This document shows, in pieces, positions 1-8,345 of a stretch of DNA of 40,326 bases (its first letter is position 1; every line of letters begins with the position of its first letter). Made by a program: the position numbers and the translations under genes. Origin of the DNA: a bacterium. GTDB lineage: Bacteria > CLD3 > SB21. The stretch spans positions 1 to 40,326 of the forward strand of contig JAEUSK010000117.1 in assembly GCA_016787925.1 (NCBI GenBank), in the 5' to 3' direction. The notes beneath the pieces are model-generated. The model did not search any database, was not told the origin of the DNA, and saw nothing but the letters and a program-made list of their open reading frames with translations.

Positions 1-396
1 AAAGGAAAAAACTGGATAGCCGGCGTCATGTTAAAATGGGAAATATTCAAGGGATGGGATAACTTGGGTGCAATACAAAAAAGTTCCGCTCAATTACGAA
101 ATGCAAAAATTAACTATGACAAGACGCTGCAAAATAACCGGGCCGAAACGGCGGCGGCTTTACGTAAAGTGGTTGTGATGCAAAAAAAGGAGCAACTGAC
201 AAAAGAATCTGTACAACAGGCCGGCGAAAGTCTGCGTATCATCTCGGATCGTTATGCCAAAGGATTGGAGAAGACATCCGATCTTCTTATGGCCGAAGCA
301 ACCTTATCCAACGCACGGCTCAACCATCTGCAGGCATTGTTTGGATACAACGTCAGCATCTTTTTCCTGGATTTTCTATTGAAAGACGAGAAGTAA
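1..396 (+). CDS. TolC-family outer membrane efflux protein, C-terminal part (5' end outside window)
   Basis: The reading frame is open from base 1, so only the last 131 codons of a longer protein are present; the first ATG (base 28) is internal. The fragment contains the TolC-type core phrase LKWEIFKGWDN followed by long, charged amphipathic helices that repeat Ala/Lys/Glu, as in the second structural repeat of TolC/OEP proteins. TolC trimers form the outer membrane duct of tripartite pumps. The gene lies 72 bases before an RND adaptor and permease on the same strand, the usual TolC-MFP-RND order, so it is very probably the exit duct of that pump. The substrate cannot be read from the sequence. 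Confidence 0.85.
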   Translation, partial: KGKNWIAGVMLKWEIFKGWDNLGAIQKSSAQLRNAKINYDKTLQNNRAETAAALRKVVVMQKKEQLTKESVQQAGESLRIISDRYAKGLEKTSDLLMAEATLSNARLNHLQALFGYNVSIFFLDFLLKDEK

Positions 397-468
397 ATTA
401 AAACATATATAAGTTTTTAAATAAAAAGATTAGCTATAAACCTTAATTTAAAGGACATACAGGACTCT

Positions 469-1551
469 ATGAAAACAACATTGTTAATTACTCTTTTTGC
501 GATCACAGCTTTATTGGCATCTTGCGGCGGATCGAATACAGACACCAGCCGCCAACCTACTCTTCCAAAAGTAGGTGTTCATACCATTACTGCCAGTGAA
601 ATACCGGCGGACTTTGTTTATACCGGTAATATTGAGGGCGATCGACGCGTCAGCCTAAGCACAAAGATCATGGGCCAGATTATAAGTATGCCTTTTGAGG
701 AGGGCTCGCTTGTTTCCTCCGGCCAGTCCGTAGTGAAAATCAAAAGCGATGACATTACCGCAAAACGGGGCCAAGTCAAAGCTAATCTGACCGAGGCTCA
801 GGCCGCACTGAAAAACGTCGAAATAAATTATCGCAGAATAAAATCTCTGTATGAATCTAAAAGCGCGACAAAAAAAGAAATGGATGACGTTGAAATGGCC
901 TATCACATGGCAAAGGCGCGCGTTTCTTCTGTAGAAGAAATGGAAAAAGAAGTCACCGACGTTATGGAATACGGCGACATCGTCACACCCATTAATGGTT
1001 ATGTTATAAAGAAGACAGCGCAGGAAGGCGACATGGCCGTTCCGGGTATGCCGTTACTTATAATTGAGGATATGACCACTCTGAAAATTAATACCCGAGT
1101 TCCTGAGACCGAAGTTCATCTTTTCAAAAAAGGTGACCGAGTAAGAGTTCATATTGACGCATTACCTGAAACTGAATTGAAGGGCACCGTCGATCAGATC
1201 AATCCCGCCGGTAATTCTGCCAGCCGTCAATTTGAAGTTAAAGTCTTGTTGGTTGACTTAAAAGAAACTCAACGCAATGCAATTAAGTCCGGAATGTATG
1301 CCCGGGTCACACTGGAAAAAGGTCTTACTAAAACCATTCTTATTCCTCAAGATGCCATAATGAGACGCGGCCAATTGGAAGGCGTATTCATTATGTCGGA
1401 CAATAACACGGCAACGCTTCGGTGGATCAGAACAGGCAATCACAACGGAGACCGGATCGAAATTCTATCCGGATTACAAGAAGGTGAAAAGATAGTCATA
1501 ACCAGCGATGTCAAACTTTTGGATGGACATAAAGTTGAGGTGGCACCATGA
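469..1551 (+). CDS. RND efflux periplasmic adaptor (membrane fusion protein), lipoprotein
   Basis: A 360-residue protein of normal length for the MFP/HlyD family. It opens with a signal peptide and lipobox (LLASC, acylated Cys about residue 19), so it should be anchored to the inner membrane facing the periplasm. A first half of a barrel-sandwich (lipoyl-like) domain around residues 60-90 is followed by a short coiled-coil hairpin (about 90-155), then the second half (ITPINGYVIKK region), a beta-barrel and a membrane-proximal domain. The start has an AAAGGAC Shine-Dalgarno site a little upstream. Its stop overlaps the permease start by four bases (ATGA), which indicates translational coupling. 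It bridges the TolC duct and the RND pump; the substrate is not evident. Confidence 0.92.
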   Translation: MKTTLLITLFAITALLASCGGSNTDTSRQPTLPKVGVHTITASEIPADFVYTGNIEGDRRVSLSTKIMGQIISMPFEEGSLVSSGQSVVKIKSDDITAKRGQVKANLTEAQAALKNVEINYRRIKSLYESKSATKKEMDDVEMAYHMAKARVSSVEEMEKEVTDVMEYGDIVTPINGYVIKKTAQEGDMAVPGMPLLIIEDMTTLKINTRVPETEVHLFKKGDRVRVHIDALPETELKGTVDQINPAGNSASRQFEVKVLLVDLKETQRNAIKSGMYARVTLEKGLTKTILIPQDAIMRRGQLEGVFIMSDNNTATLRWIRTGNHNGDRIEILSGLQEGEKIVITSDVKLLDGHKVEVAP

Positions 1552-4500
1552 ATCGAGGATTAGCAGGTAAAATCGCATACGCGTTTATCAATTCAAAACT
1601 TACGCCTCTACTTATGGCAGCCTTTCTTGCCATTGGGCTCTATAGCGCGTATCTGACGCCCAGCGAGGAGGAACCGCAGATCAGTGTTCCAATTGCGGAT
1701 GTATTTGTTCAATACGCCGGCGCAAGCCCGGAGGAAATTGAAAGCCGCGTGACCAAGCCGCTTGAAAAACTGATTTCCAATATTCACGGCGTTGAATACG
1801 TTTATTCAATCTCAAACCCAGGTATGGCCATGTTGGTCGTGAGATATTACGTAGGTGAAGATGTGGAGAGAAGTCTGGTCAAACTGTATAATGAAATTGC
1901 CAAAAACATGGACAAGATTCCTCAAGGCGCCTCCATGCCATTAATCAAGTCAAAATCTATCGACGACGTTCCTGTAATAGCCCTGACGGTGTGGAGTAAG
2001 ACGTATGATGATTATCAATTACGACGAGTGGCGATGGAACTCGCATCAGAAATAAAACAAATTGATCACGTTGCTGAAACTCAATTGATCGGCGGGCGTT
2101 CTCGTCAGATTCGCGTGGTATTAGACAAATCAAGAATGGCGGCGCATCACGTAGATCCTCTGATGATCTCGGGTCAAATACAACATGCCAATCAACAATC
2201 TGCGGTCGGTAAATTTAATTCGCAGGATCGCGAGTTCCTTGTTGAAGCAGGAAATTTTCTCGAATCGGTAGAAGACGTCGGCAAGATCGTCATTGGCGTA
2301 AATAATGGGAGTCCGGTCTACTTGAAAAATGTTGCGGAAATCGTAGACGGCCCCGAAGAACCCAAGGATTATGTCAGTTTCGGATTTGGTGATGTTGCGC
2401 TTCCGGACAACTTCAAAAATGACGATAAAGAATTTACTGCCATTACCCTTTCTGTTTCAAAATCCAAAGGTTCCGATGCGATGAAAATCGCTGAAAAAGT
2501 GATTAGTAAAGTTGACGCTCTGAAGGGCAGCCTCATTCCGTCTGATATTATGGTGACAACCACACGTAACTACGGGGAAACGGCATCGGAAAAGGTTGGC
2601 GAACTGCTCAAACATCTCTCGGTGGCAATTCTTGCCGTAACGCTTCTGGTCGCTTTGGCCATGGGCTGGCGCAGCGGGCTCGTGATTTTCATGACTGTTC
2701 CGGTTACGTTTGCTCTTACGTTGTTCGTGTACTATATGTTCGGTTATACGCTTAATCGTATCACGCTCTTTGCACTTGTTTTTGTGACGGGACTCGTGGT
2801 AGATGATGCGATCATTGTCGTAGAAAACATGCATCGTCATTTTAAAATGAAGCAGCTTCCGTTTCTACAGGCTGCCATTGCAGCCATCGATGAGGTTGGG
2901 AACCCAACGATTCTTGCAACGTTCACCGTTATCGCGGCCGTTCTGCCGATGGCTTTTGTATCCGGGTTGATGGGCCCTTATATGAGTCCGATGCCGATCG
3001 GTGCGTCTCTGGCCATGTTATTTTCATTGCTTATTGCATTGGTCATCACGCCGTGGCTGGTACTTCGATTGTTTAAGAACGAGGAGCATGGAAACGCCGA
3101 AAAACACTATCAATTGGACGAAACCAAAATATATAAATGGTATGCCGCGACGATCACACCGTTGATCGAAAGCAAAAAGAAACGTTGGCTATTTCTAGGC
3201 GGCACCATGTTCCTTCTTCTTGCTTCGATGTCATTAATGTATTTCAAATTGGTCGCGGTCAAAATGCTGCCCTTTGACAATAAAAATGAAATTCAGGTGA
3301 TCATTGATATGCCGGAAGGAACAACGCTGGAGCGCACCGCCGCTGTGACTAAAGAAATAGCCGCTTACATCCGTACTCAACCTGAAGTAGTAAACTACCA
3401 GAGCTATGTTGGCACGTCTGCGCCTATCAACTTTAACGGGCTTGTCCGCCATTATGACCTTCGCCGCGGTTCCAACATTTCAGACATTCAGGTGAATCTT
3501 CTGTCGAAACACGACCGTGATGCCCAAAGTCATGATATAGCAAAACGAATTCGTCCTGACATTCAAGCCATTGCACTTAAATATAATGCGAATGTCAAAA
3601 TTGCTGAAGTGCCGCCCGGCCCGCCCGTTCTTTCAACTATGGTTGCAGAAATATACGGCCCGGATTATCAACGGCAGATCGATATTGCAAAACAGATTCG
3701 TTCGATATTTGAGACCACGGAAAGCGTTGTCGACGTCGATTGGTTCGTCGAAGACGATCAGACAGAATACAAATTTGAGATCAACAAAGAAAAAGCTATG
3801 CTTGCGGGCGTCAATTCTCAACAGATCGTTCAAGCGCTCGGTATCGGCTTGAACGGGATGAATGCGGCGACGCTATACAAACCGAAGGAGCAGGAGCCGG
3901 TTGCCATTCACTTAAAACTGGCAGAGAAGGAACGTTCAAGCGTAAGTGACTTGAAAGATATCCAGATCCAGTCTATGGCCGGCGCGATGGTACCCATTTC
4001 AGAACTTGTAACCGTTACGCAGCGTATGCAGGATAAAACTATCTACAGGAAAAACCAGCAACGTGTCGTTTACGTTACAGCCGACGTTGCGGGTAAATTG
4101 GAAAGCCCGGTGTATGCAATCTTAGATATGGAAAAACGTATTGCAGATTTAAAACTTCCTGCGGGCTATGCGATAGACCAATTATTTACCAAACAGCCTT
4201 TTATGGAGGAGCGCATCTCTATGAAGTGGGATGGTGAGTGGCATATTACTTTTGAAGTGTTCAGAGATCTTGGAGCTGCCTTCGCTGTCGTTTTGGCTAT
4301 CATTTACCTGTTGATCATTGGTTGGTTTCAGTCTTTTAAAGTTCCACTCGTCATGATGGTGGCGATTCCGCTGTCTTTGATCGGGATTTTGATCGGTCAT
4401 TGGATCTTCGGCGCGTTTTTCACGGCGACGTCTATGATCGGTATGATCGCCTTAGCTGGAATTATGGTTCGCAATTCGGTTTTACTGATCGATTTTATAG

Positions 4501-4811
4501 ATATACGATTAGCGGAAGGTATTCCTCTGAAATATGCGATCATTGAATCCGGCGCTGTACGGACAACCCCGATTCTATTAACGTCCGGAGCAGTGGTGAT
4601 TGGCGCTTTTGTTATCCTGTTCGATCCGATCTTTCAAGGGCTGGCTATCTCTTTGGTGGGAGGGTCCATTGCTTCAACCGCATTGACACTGGTCATTGTT
4701 CCTTTGATCTATTACATGACCGAACGTAAAAAATACGAACTTACTTCTGCAGCTCCAAGAGAACCACAACCAGATAAAAACGGCAAGGTCGTCTCAGCAG
4801 AATTAAACTAA
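1548..4811 (+). CDS. RND-family efflux permease (AcrB/CzcA-like superfamily)
   Basis: A 1087-residue inner membrane proton antiporter, full length for RND pumps. It shows TM1 after residue 18, a large periplasmic loop, a TM2-TM6 bundle (about 345-510), a second loop and a TM8-TM12 bundle (about 890-1060). The proton-relay acidic pair of TM4 is present in the motif GLVVDDAIIVVEN (Asp419 and Asp420). The early EEEPQI phrase is shared with many RND permeases of epsilonproteobacterial and FCB genomes. CzcA-type metal pumps and HAE1-type drug pumps are hard to tell apart by eye. The accompanying rhodaneses and DUF2892 protein hint at sulfur or redox stress rather than antibiotics, but that is inference. 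The start overlaps the adaptor stop. Confidence 0.93.
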   Translation: MNRGLAGKIAYAFINSKLTPLLMAAFLAIGLYSAYLTPSEEEPQISVPIADVFVQYAGASPEEIESRVTKPLEKLISNIHGVEYVYSISNPGMAMLVVRYYVGEDVERSLVKLYNEIAKNMDKIPQGASMPLIKSKSIDDVPVIALTVWSKTYDDYQLRRVAMELASEIKQIDHVAETQLIGGRSRQIRVVLDKSRMAAHHVDPLMISGQIQHANQQSAVGKFNSQDREFLVEAGNFLESVEDVGKIVIGVNNGSPVYLKNVAEIVDGPEEPKDYVSFGFGDVALPDNFKNDDKEFTAITLSVSKSKGSDAMKIAEKVISKVDALKGSLIPSDIMVTTTRNYGETASEKVGELLKHLSVAILAVTLLVALAMGWRSGLVIFMTVPVTFALTLFVYYMFGYTLNRITLFALVFVTGLVVDDAIIVVENMHRHFKMKQLPFLQAAIAAIDEVGNPTILATFTVIAAVLPMAFVSGLMGPYMSPMPIGASLAMLFSLLIALVITPWLVLRLFKNEEHGNAEKHYQLDETKIYKWYAATITPLIESKKKRWLFLGGTMFLLLASMSLMYFKLVAVKMLPFDNKNEIQVIIDMPEGTTLERTAAVTKEIAAYIRTQPEVVNYQSYVGTSAPINFNGLVRHYDLRRGSNISDIQVNLLSKHDRDAQSHDIAKRIRPDIQAIALKYNANVKIAEVPPGPPVLSTMVAEIYGPDYQRQIDIAKQIRSIFETTESVVDVDWFVEDDQTEYKFEINKEKAMLAGVNSQQIVQALGIGLNGMNAATLYKPKEQEPVAIHLKLAEKERSSVSDLKDIQIQSMAGAMVPISELVTVTQRMQDKTIYRKNQQRVVYVTADVAGKLESPVYAILDMEKRIADLKLPAGYAIDQLFTKQPFMEERISMKWDGEWHITFEVFRDLGAAFAVVLAIIYLLIIGWFQSFKVPLVMMVAIPLSLIGILIGHWIFGAFFTATSMIGMIALAGIMVRNSVLLIDFIDIRLAEGIPLKYAIIESGAVRTTPILLTSGAVVIGAFVILFDPIFQGLAISLVGGSIASTALTLVIVPLIYYMTERKKYELTSAAPREPQPDKNGKVVSAELN

Positions 4812-4840
4812 ATAATACTTCTTTTTAATAAAGGTGACTT

Positions 4841-5146
4841 ATGAAATTAATTGTTGTCATGAGTATTGAAGAATACGCAGACCATTTGCGGAAACTATTT
4901 ATTACTCACAAAGTGCCGGTTTATAGCGAGGCACCTATTCAGGGTTTCAAGCTGCATCAGGAACAGCACGAACAGGATGATTGGTTTGTGCATCGACATC
5001 TTACTATCTATTCTCACCTGATATTTGCATTTGTGGATGCGGATAAAGCCCAAGAATTAATGTCTGCCATCGACAATTATTCAAGGGAGAATAAATTACA
5101 GAATCCAATCCGCGCTTTCCAATTGGCTGTGGAAAACGCAGTATAA
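4841..5146 (+). CDS. Small PII-like/DUF3240-like protein downstream of RND pump
   Basis: A 101-residue soluble protein with no signal peptide or membrane segment. Its beta-alpha-beta pattern (KLIVVMS..EEYADHLRKLF..VPVYSEAPIQGF...HLIFAFVDADKAQELMSAI) looks like a ferredoxin-fold protein of the PII/CutA/DUF3240 kind. DUF3240 genes commonly follow heavy-metal RND operons, and this one starts 29 bases after the permease stop with an AAAGGTG ribosome site. No PII T-loop or nucleotide-binding motif can be recognised. Several histidines cluster in the middle (HQEQHEQ and HRHL), which could bind metal. The family assignment is from pattern and position, so it is tentative; a real gene is much surer. 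Confidence 0.6.
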   Translation: MKLIVVMSIEEYADHLRKLFITHKVPVYSEAPIQGFKLHQEQHEQDDWFVHRHLTIYSHLIFAFVDADKAQELMSAIDNYSRENKLQNPIRAFQLAVENAV

Positions 5147-5182
5147 AAAGATCAAACACTCAAGACTATGAAAGGACGAAGT

Positions 5183-5380
5183 ATGTTAGAGAGAACCATC
5201 CGCGCAATAGCCGGAGCTTTTATTTTAATAAGCCTGTTATTGGGTTACTATGTGAATATAAACTGGTACTGGTTTACGGCCTTTGTGGGCCTGAATTTAC
5301 TCCAATCCTCATTCACTAAATGGTGCTTAATGGAGGATATTTTGAATAAATTTGTTTTCAAGAGAGAAAAGGCTGTTTAA
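5183..5380 (+). CDS. DUF2892 (YgaP-like) inner membrane protein
   Basis: A protein of 65 residues beginning MLERTIRAIAG. Two hydrophobic segments (IAGAFILISLLLGYYV and WYWFTAFVGLNLLQSSF) and the closing phrase typical of DUF2892 (GLNLLQSSFT.WC) identify the family, which is found alone or fused to rhodanese domains as in E. coli YgaP. An alternative upstream ATG at 5168 would add five residues, but the sequence AAAGGACGAAGT lies directly before the ATG at 5183 with good spacing, so that start is chosen. It sits in a run with two rhodaneses, matching the YgaP link between rhodanese activity and this membrane domain. The exact role of DUF2892 is not established. Confidence 0.85.
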   Translation: MLERTIRAIAGAFILISLLLGYYVNINWYWFTAFVGLNLLQSSFTKWCLMEDILNKFVFKREKAV

Positions 5381-5496
5381 GATAATCCATATCACGTCTA
5401 TGGCATTTCCCGGTATAATTAATTATTTTGTTTGTAAATATCATAGACTTCCACATGTTGAATATCTAAGTCTTTTATACTGTAATCTTTAATCAA

Positions 5497-6117
5497 ATGT
5501 ATGTCATGAGACATTTAGCTTTTTATTCCATCGCCGCAATGCTGGTACTTACCGGATGTACCACTCAAGGCAATAAAAAACCATTAACGGAAGCAGAATC
5601 CCGGCAATATGCTGAAAGTGGAAAACTGATCGTTAAGACTACTTTTGAAGTTTTATCGGGGCACCTGTCGCAGGCGTTAGCACGCGGTGGCGTTTCTGAA
5701 GCTGTCACTTATTGCAACCTCCGCGCGTATCCGCTGGTTGATTCGCTGTCCGGCGAATATAATGCACGAATAAAACGGGCAACCATTTGGGTCAGAAACG
5801 CAGACAACAAAGCAGACGCCGATGAGGAAATGGTTTTAAAAGAATATGCCGCGCTAAAATCCGGCCAAAAACCGATGAAGCCGATTGTGCGTCGTAAAGA
5901 CAATGGCGACGTCGCTTTCTACATGCCGATTCAAATTACGACTCCGCTATGTTTAAATTGCCATGGAGACGTTGGAACAGATATTACAGCGGCCGATTAT
6001 AATATAATCAAGAAACTATATCCCAACGATAATGCAACCGGACACTCCATGGAAGATCTGCGCGGAATCTGGAGTATAACTTTTTTTGAAAAACAACCGA
6101 TTGGAAAGGAATTCTGA
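5497..6117 (+). CDS. DUF3365 (Tll0287-like) c-heme lipoprotein
   Basis: 206 residues with a signal peptide and lipobox (LVLTGC, Cys21). The body matches the Tll0287-like/DUF3365 sensory fold: a helix with AVTYCN (about 69-74), the RNADNKADADE stretch (about 100-110) that corresponds to the conserved RNP.N.P..E element, and a C-terminal CLNCHG heme c attachment motif (Cys152, Cys155, His156). Such domains bind a single c-type heme in the periplasm and are thought to act as redox or gas sensors, often fused to signalling modules; here the domain stands alone and lipid-anchored. An in-frame ATG at 5506 is an alternative start. The first rhodanese begins three bases after the stop, so they are probably co-transcribed. 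Confidence 0.85.
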   Translation: MYVMRHLAFYSIAAMLVLTGCTTQGNKKPLTEAESRQYAESGKLIVKTTFEVLSGHLSQALARGGVSEAVTYCNLRAYPLVDSLSGEYNARIKRATIWVRNADNKADADEEMVLKEYAALKSGQKPMKPIVRRKDNGDVAFYMPIQITTPLCLNCHGDVGTDITAADYNIIKKLYPNDNATGHSMEDLRGIWSITFFEKQPIGKEF

Positions 6118-6120
6118 CCC

Positions 6121-6438
6121 ATGAGTCTTTTTGGACTATTCAGCTCACCAACGATCCCTCAAGTGGATGCCGAACAATTACGTTTACGCATTAAGAACGA
6201 AAAACCAATTTTACTCGACGTGCGTGAAGTGTTTGAACATAAATCACAGAATATTCCGGGTTCCACGTTAATTCCGTTGGGTGAACTACAGCGCAGAATG
6301 GCGGAACTTGAAAAGTATCGTGCAAAGGAAATTGTAGTATACTGCCGCAGCGGCGGCCGAAGCATGAGCGCTTGTAAATTTTTACAAGCACAAGGATTTA
6401 ATGTTGTCAATCTATCCGGAGGAATCCTTCGATGGTAA
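6121..6438 (+). CDS. Cytoplasmic rhodanese-like sulfurtransferase
   Basis: A single rhodanese domain of 105 residues without a signal peptide. The active-site loop is CRSGGRS, with the catalytic Cys preceded by VVY and followed by the typical SGG..RW end of the domain. Such proteins accept and donate sulfane sulfur as a cysteine persulfide. It follows the heme lipoprotein by three bases and overlaps the next rhodanese by seven bases, so a cytoplasmic and an exported rhodanese are made together. With the DUF2892 gene upstream this reproduces, as separate genes, the parts of YgaP. Confidence 0.9.
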   Translation: MSLFGLFSSPTIPQVDAEQLRLRIKNEKPILLDVREVFEHKSQNIPGSTLIPLGELQRRMAELEKYRAKEIVVYCRSGGRSMSACKFLQAQGFNVVNLSGGILRW

Positions 6439-6869
6439 TATTAATCCCTTACTCTATACAAACCGTGATTAGCCTCTACAAACATGCCCTATGGATAAGC
6501 GCCGGATTTCTAATTTTTTCCTCGCTCGGCTGCGCTCAACAGCCGCCGGGATACAGTACCATTAGTGCCGGAGAATTTGCAGAGATGTTACCAAAAGATT
6601 CCGGAATTGTATTAGACGTTCGGACGCCGGGTGAATACAAAAACGGTCATGTGGCTCAGTCAGTTTTGATCGACATCATGCAGGCTGATTTTGAAGATAA
6701 GATAAAAAAATTAGATAAAGAGAAATCATACTACATCTATTGCCGCTCCGGTAACCGAAGTTCCAAAGCCTCGTCGATGATGATCAAGCTCGGATTCAAA
6801 AGAGTGTTTAATGTGAAGGACGGTATAGACAATATTCTCAGGAGCGGCGTGCCGGTTTCAAAAGATTAA
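6432..6869 (+). CDS. Exported rhodanese lipoprotein
   Basis: 145 residues; the only in-frame ATG available near the front is at 6432, inside the end of the previous gene. A hydrophobic signal (ALWISAGFLIFSSLGC) ends in a lipobox Cys, so the rhodanese domain should lie in the periplasm on a lipid anchor. The catalytic loop is CRSGNRS, and the domain carries the LDVRTPGEY substrate-side motif. It is the last plus-strand gene of this block; the next genes converge on it from the minus strand after only 18 bases. No clear hairpin terminator was seen between them. A role in handling periplasmic sulfide or polysulfide is inferred only. Confidence 0.88.
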   Translation: MVILIPYSIQTVISLYKHALWISAGFLIFSSLGCAQQPPGYSTISAGEFAEMLPKDSGIVLDVRTPGEYKNGHVAQSVLIDIMQADFEDKIKKLDKEKSYYIYCRSGNRSSKASSMMIKLGFKRVFNVKDGIDNILRSGVPVSKD

Positions 6870-6887
6870 GACCACAATTGAGACTGT

Positions 6888-7295
6888 CTAATACTTACCA
6901 AATGCATAGACGCGCGGCCAGAGATTGAGGATAAAAAGGATCACTGCTGCTGTTTGACATATGCGTCCAGTCAAAAGAATGTAAGAAATCGAAATAAACG
7001 GAGCGATTGAACACACCCAGATACCTGCATTGAGAAGCACAAAGGCCAAGGCCGCCTTCCTCTCATCCCCCCGATCTGTCATAGTCTGAAGCCTCGGAAA
7101 TATCCAAAACGCGACCCCCATCGTCAACTGCAGAATAAACCCGAGTAACAAGAATTCAATATGCATCTGCAATAAATTCCAAACGGATGGAATGACCGGT
7201 ACAGCCTTGTTGAATAATATCAAAGCTCCAATCGTAAATCCCAGTCCCAAATAGGCCAGTGAACATCGTATCAACCACACGCTAAGAGTCGGCAT
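6888..7295 (-). CDS. 4-TM membrane protein, NorB/CcoN helix-II-like (paralogue 1)
   Basis: 135 residues, almost wholly four hydrophobic helices. The second helix reads HIEFLLLGFILQLTMGVAF followed by WIFPR, which resembles helix II of heme-copper oxidases and NO reductases, where the His ligates low-spin heme b and the helix ends in MGA..Y..P. The protein is far too short to be a catalytic subunit and lacks the CuB/FeB histidines. The preceding gene (7307-7759) is a divergent paralogue with the same motif. It is the last gene of the nitrous oxide island, 11 bases after its paralogue. A heme-b membrane subunit is a reasonable guess; no function is established from the sequence. Confidence 0.75.
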   Translation of the reverse strand: MPTLSVWLIRCSLAYLGLGFTIGALILFNKAVPVIPSVWNLLQMHIEFLLLGFILQLTMGVAFWIFPRLQTMTDRGDERKAALAFVLLNAGIWVCSIAPFISISYILLTGRICQTAAVILFILNLWPRVYAFGKY

Positions 7296-7306
7296 AACTT
7301 ACAACC

Positions 7307-7759
7307 TTATAAAACTCGAATCACATTTGTTGACGGCAATTGTTTTCCTTTCACGCGCTGCCAAATGTGAACAACGTATAACATGCCCCCGATCCACTGC
7401 AACAGAGCCGAAACGATCAGCAGCCAACGCCACTCATTTACGGGATCTAAAAAAACTACGGGCTCACCCACCACCCGCAAAATCAATCCGACATTAATGC
7501 TGACAAATGAAATCCACCCTAGAATTTCAAGACCTCGCGGCCGATCCTTATTTACGGGCGGGAACATCCAGAATGAAACACCCATGATGATCTGAGTGAT
7601 CCAGCCAACCAGGAACAAATGAAAGTATACCGGATTCATCGCGACAATAAATTCCGGCAATGGAATGACAGATGATAGTTGAATTATAACGGCCAGCAAT
7701 AGTGCTGCTGCAAAATTTACGAAGCCTGCTTTAATCCAATAACGTGTAAGTGGAGGCAT
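7307..7759 (-). CDS. 4-TM membrane protein, NorB/CcoN helix-II-like (paralogue 2)
   Basis: About 150 residues starting MPPLTRYWIKAGF at an ATG; a longer reading frame begins with TTG at 7771 but has no better ribosome site. Four transmembrane helices are visible. The second carries VYFHLFLVGWITQIIMGVSF then WMFP, matching the paralogue downstream in the His position, the Q..MGV element and the terminal W.FP. This again resembles the heme-binding helix II of the heme-copper oxidase/NO reductase superfamily but without the rest of the catalytic core. The two genes are adjacent (11 bases apart) and follow a CopD-like gene, so the three products may form one membrane complex. The function is unknown. 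Confidence 0.75.
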   Translation of the reverse strand: MPPLTRYWIKAGFVNFAAALLLAVIIQLSSVIPLPEFIVAMNPVYFHLFLVGWITQIIMGVSFWMFPPVNKDRPRGLEILGWISFVSINVGLILRVVGEPVVFLDPVNEWRWLLIVSALLQWIGGMLYVVHIWQRVKGKQLPSTNVIRVL

Positions 7760-7797
7760 ATGGTTAAACAACCCCTATATAGATGAACTGATGCAAC

Positions 7798-8313
7798 TTA
7801 CCAAGGCCTTCCGCGAACCAGCATAACTGCGCAGAATAGTATGCAAAACCCCAATACCAGGTTTAATCTAAGGAGTAAAAACGATTTCTTATTTAATCGA
7901 ATAGTTTCTTCAGACTGAATATACGGTTTCCCGGTATTCAGATTCCTTAATAGAAAGTCGTTTACAGCAGCACAAGCGAGAACCCCTGTAAACAGCAGCA
8001 GCTTCACCATCAATGTTTCTCCAAAATATCCAAGCCAGAATTCTGAACCGAAAAGATCATACCAGTTGTACCCGCGAACAAAAAGATTGTATAGACCCGT
8101 AACAAATAGAATAAAAAAACAAATCCAGCTTAACCTACGAAACGTTTGAATCTTTAAGTAGTGATTAGACAAATCGCTGCTGCCATGATTTCCATTTTTG
8201 ATCTCTCTTTGATACAACAAAATAACCAGAACGGATCCGCCAAGCCAAATCGTTGCCATAAGAATATGAACAAAAACAGAGATGAAATAAAGTGCTAGCA
8301 ATTGAAAGTCCAA
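7798..8313 (-). CDS. CopD-like/DUF2214-like 4-TM membrane protein
   Basis: About 171 residues with four or five transmembrane helices. The N-terminal helix has HILMATIWLGGSV, the H...A..WLGG signature of CopD-domain and related putative heme- or copper-handling membrane proteins; later helices carry TGLYNL and LMVKLLLF phrases common in the same families. The start is uncertain: the frame opens with TTG at 8313 immediately after a TGA, has no clear ribosome site, and the next ATG would remove 18 residues. It follows the copper TonB receptor by 32 bases, which favours a role in copper passage across the inner membrane, although a heme protein partner of the two NorB-like products is equally possible. 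Confidence 0.7.
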   Translation of the reverse strand: MDFQLLALYFISVFVHILMATIWLGGSVLVILLYQREIKNGNHGSSDLSNHYLKIQTFRRLSWICFFILFVTGLYNLFVRGYNWYDLFGSEFWLGYFGETLMVKLLLFTGVLACAAVNDFLLRNLNTGKPYIQSEETIRLNKKSFLLLRLNLVLGFCILFCAVMLVRGRPW

Positions 8314-8345
8314 TCAAGTTAAAAATGAAAACCTGAACTGCTAAA

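Noticed and set aside
2457-2840. A 127-residue minus-strand frame within the RND permease
   Set aside because: It is antisense to a well-conserved region of the pump and shows no domain of its own.
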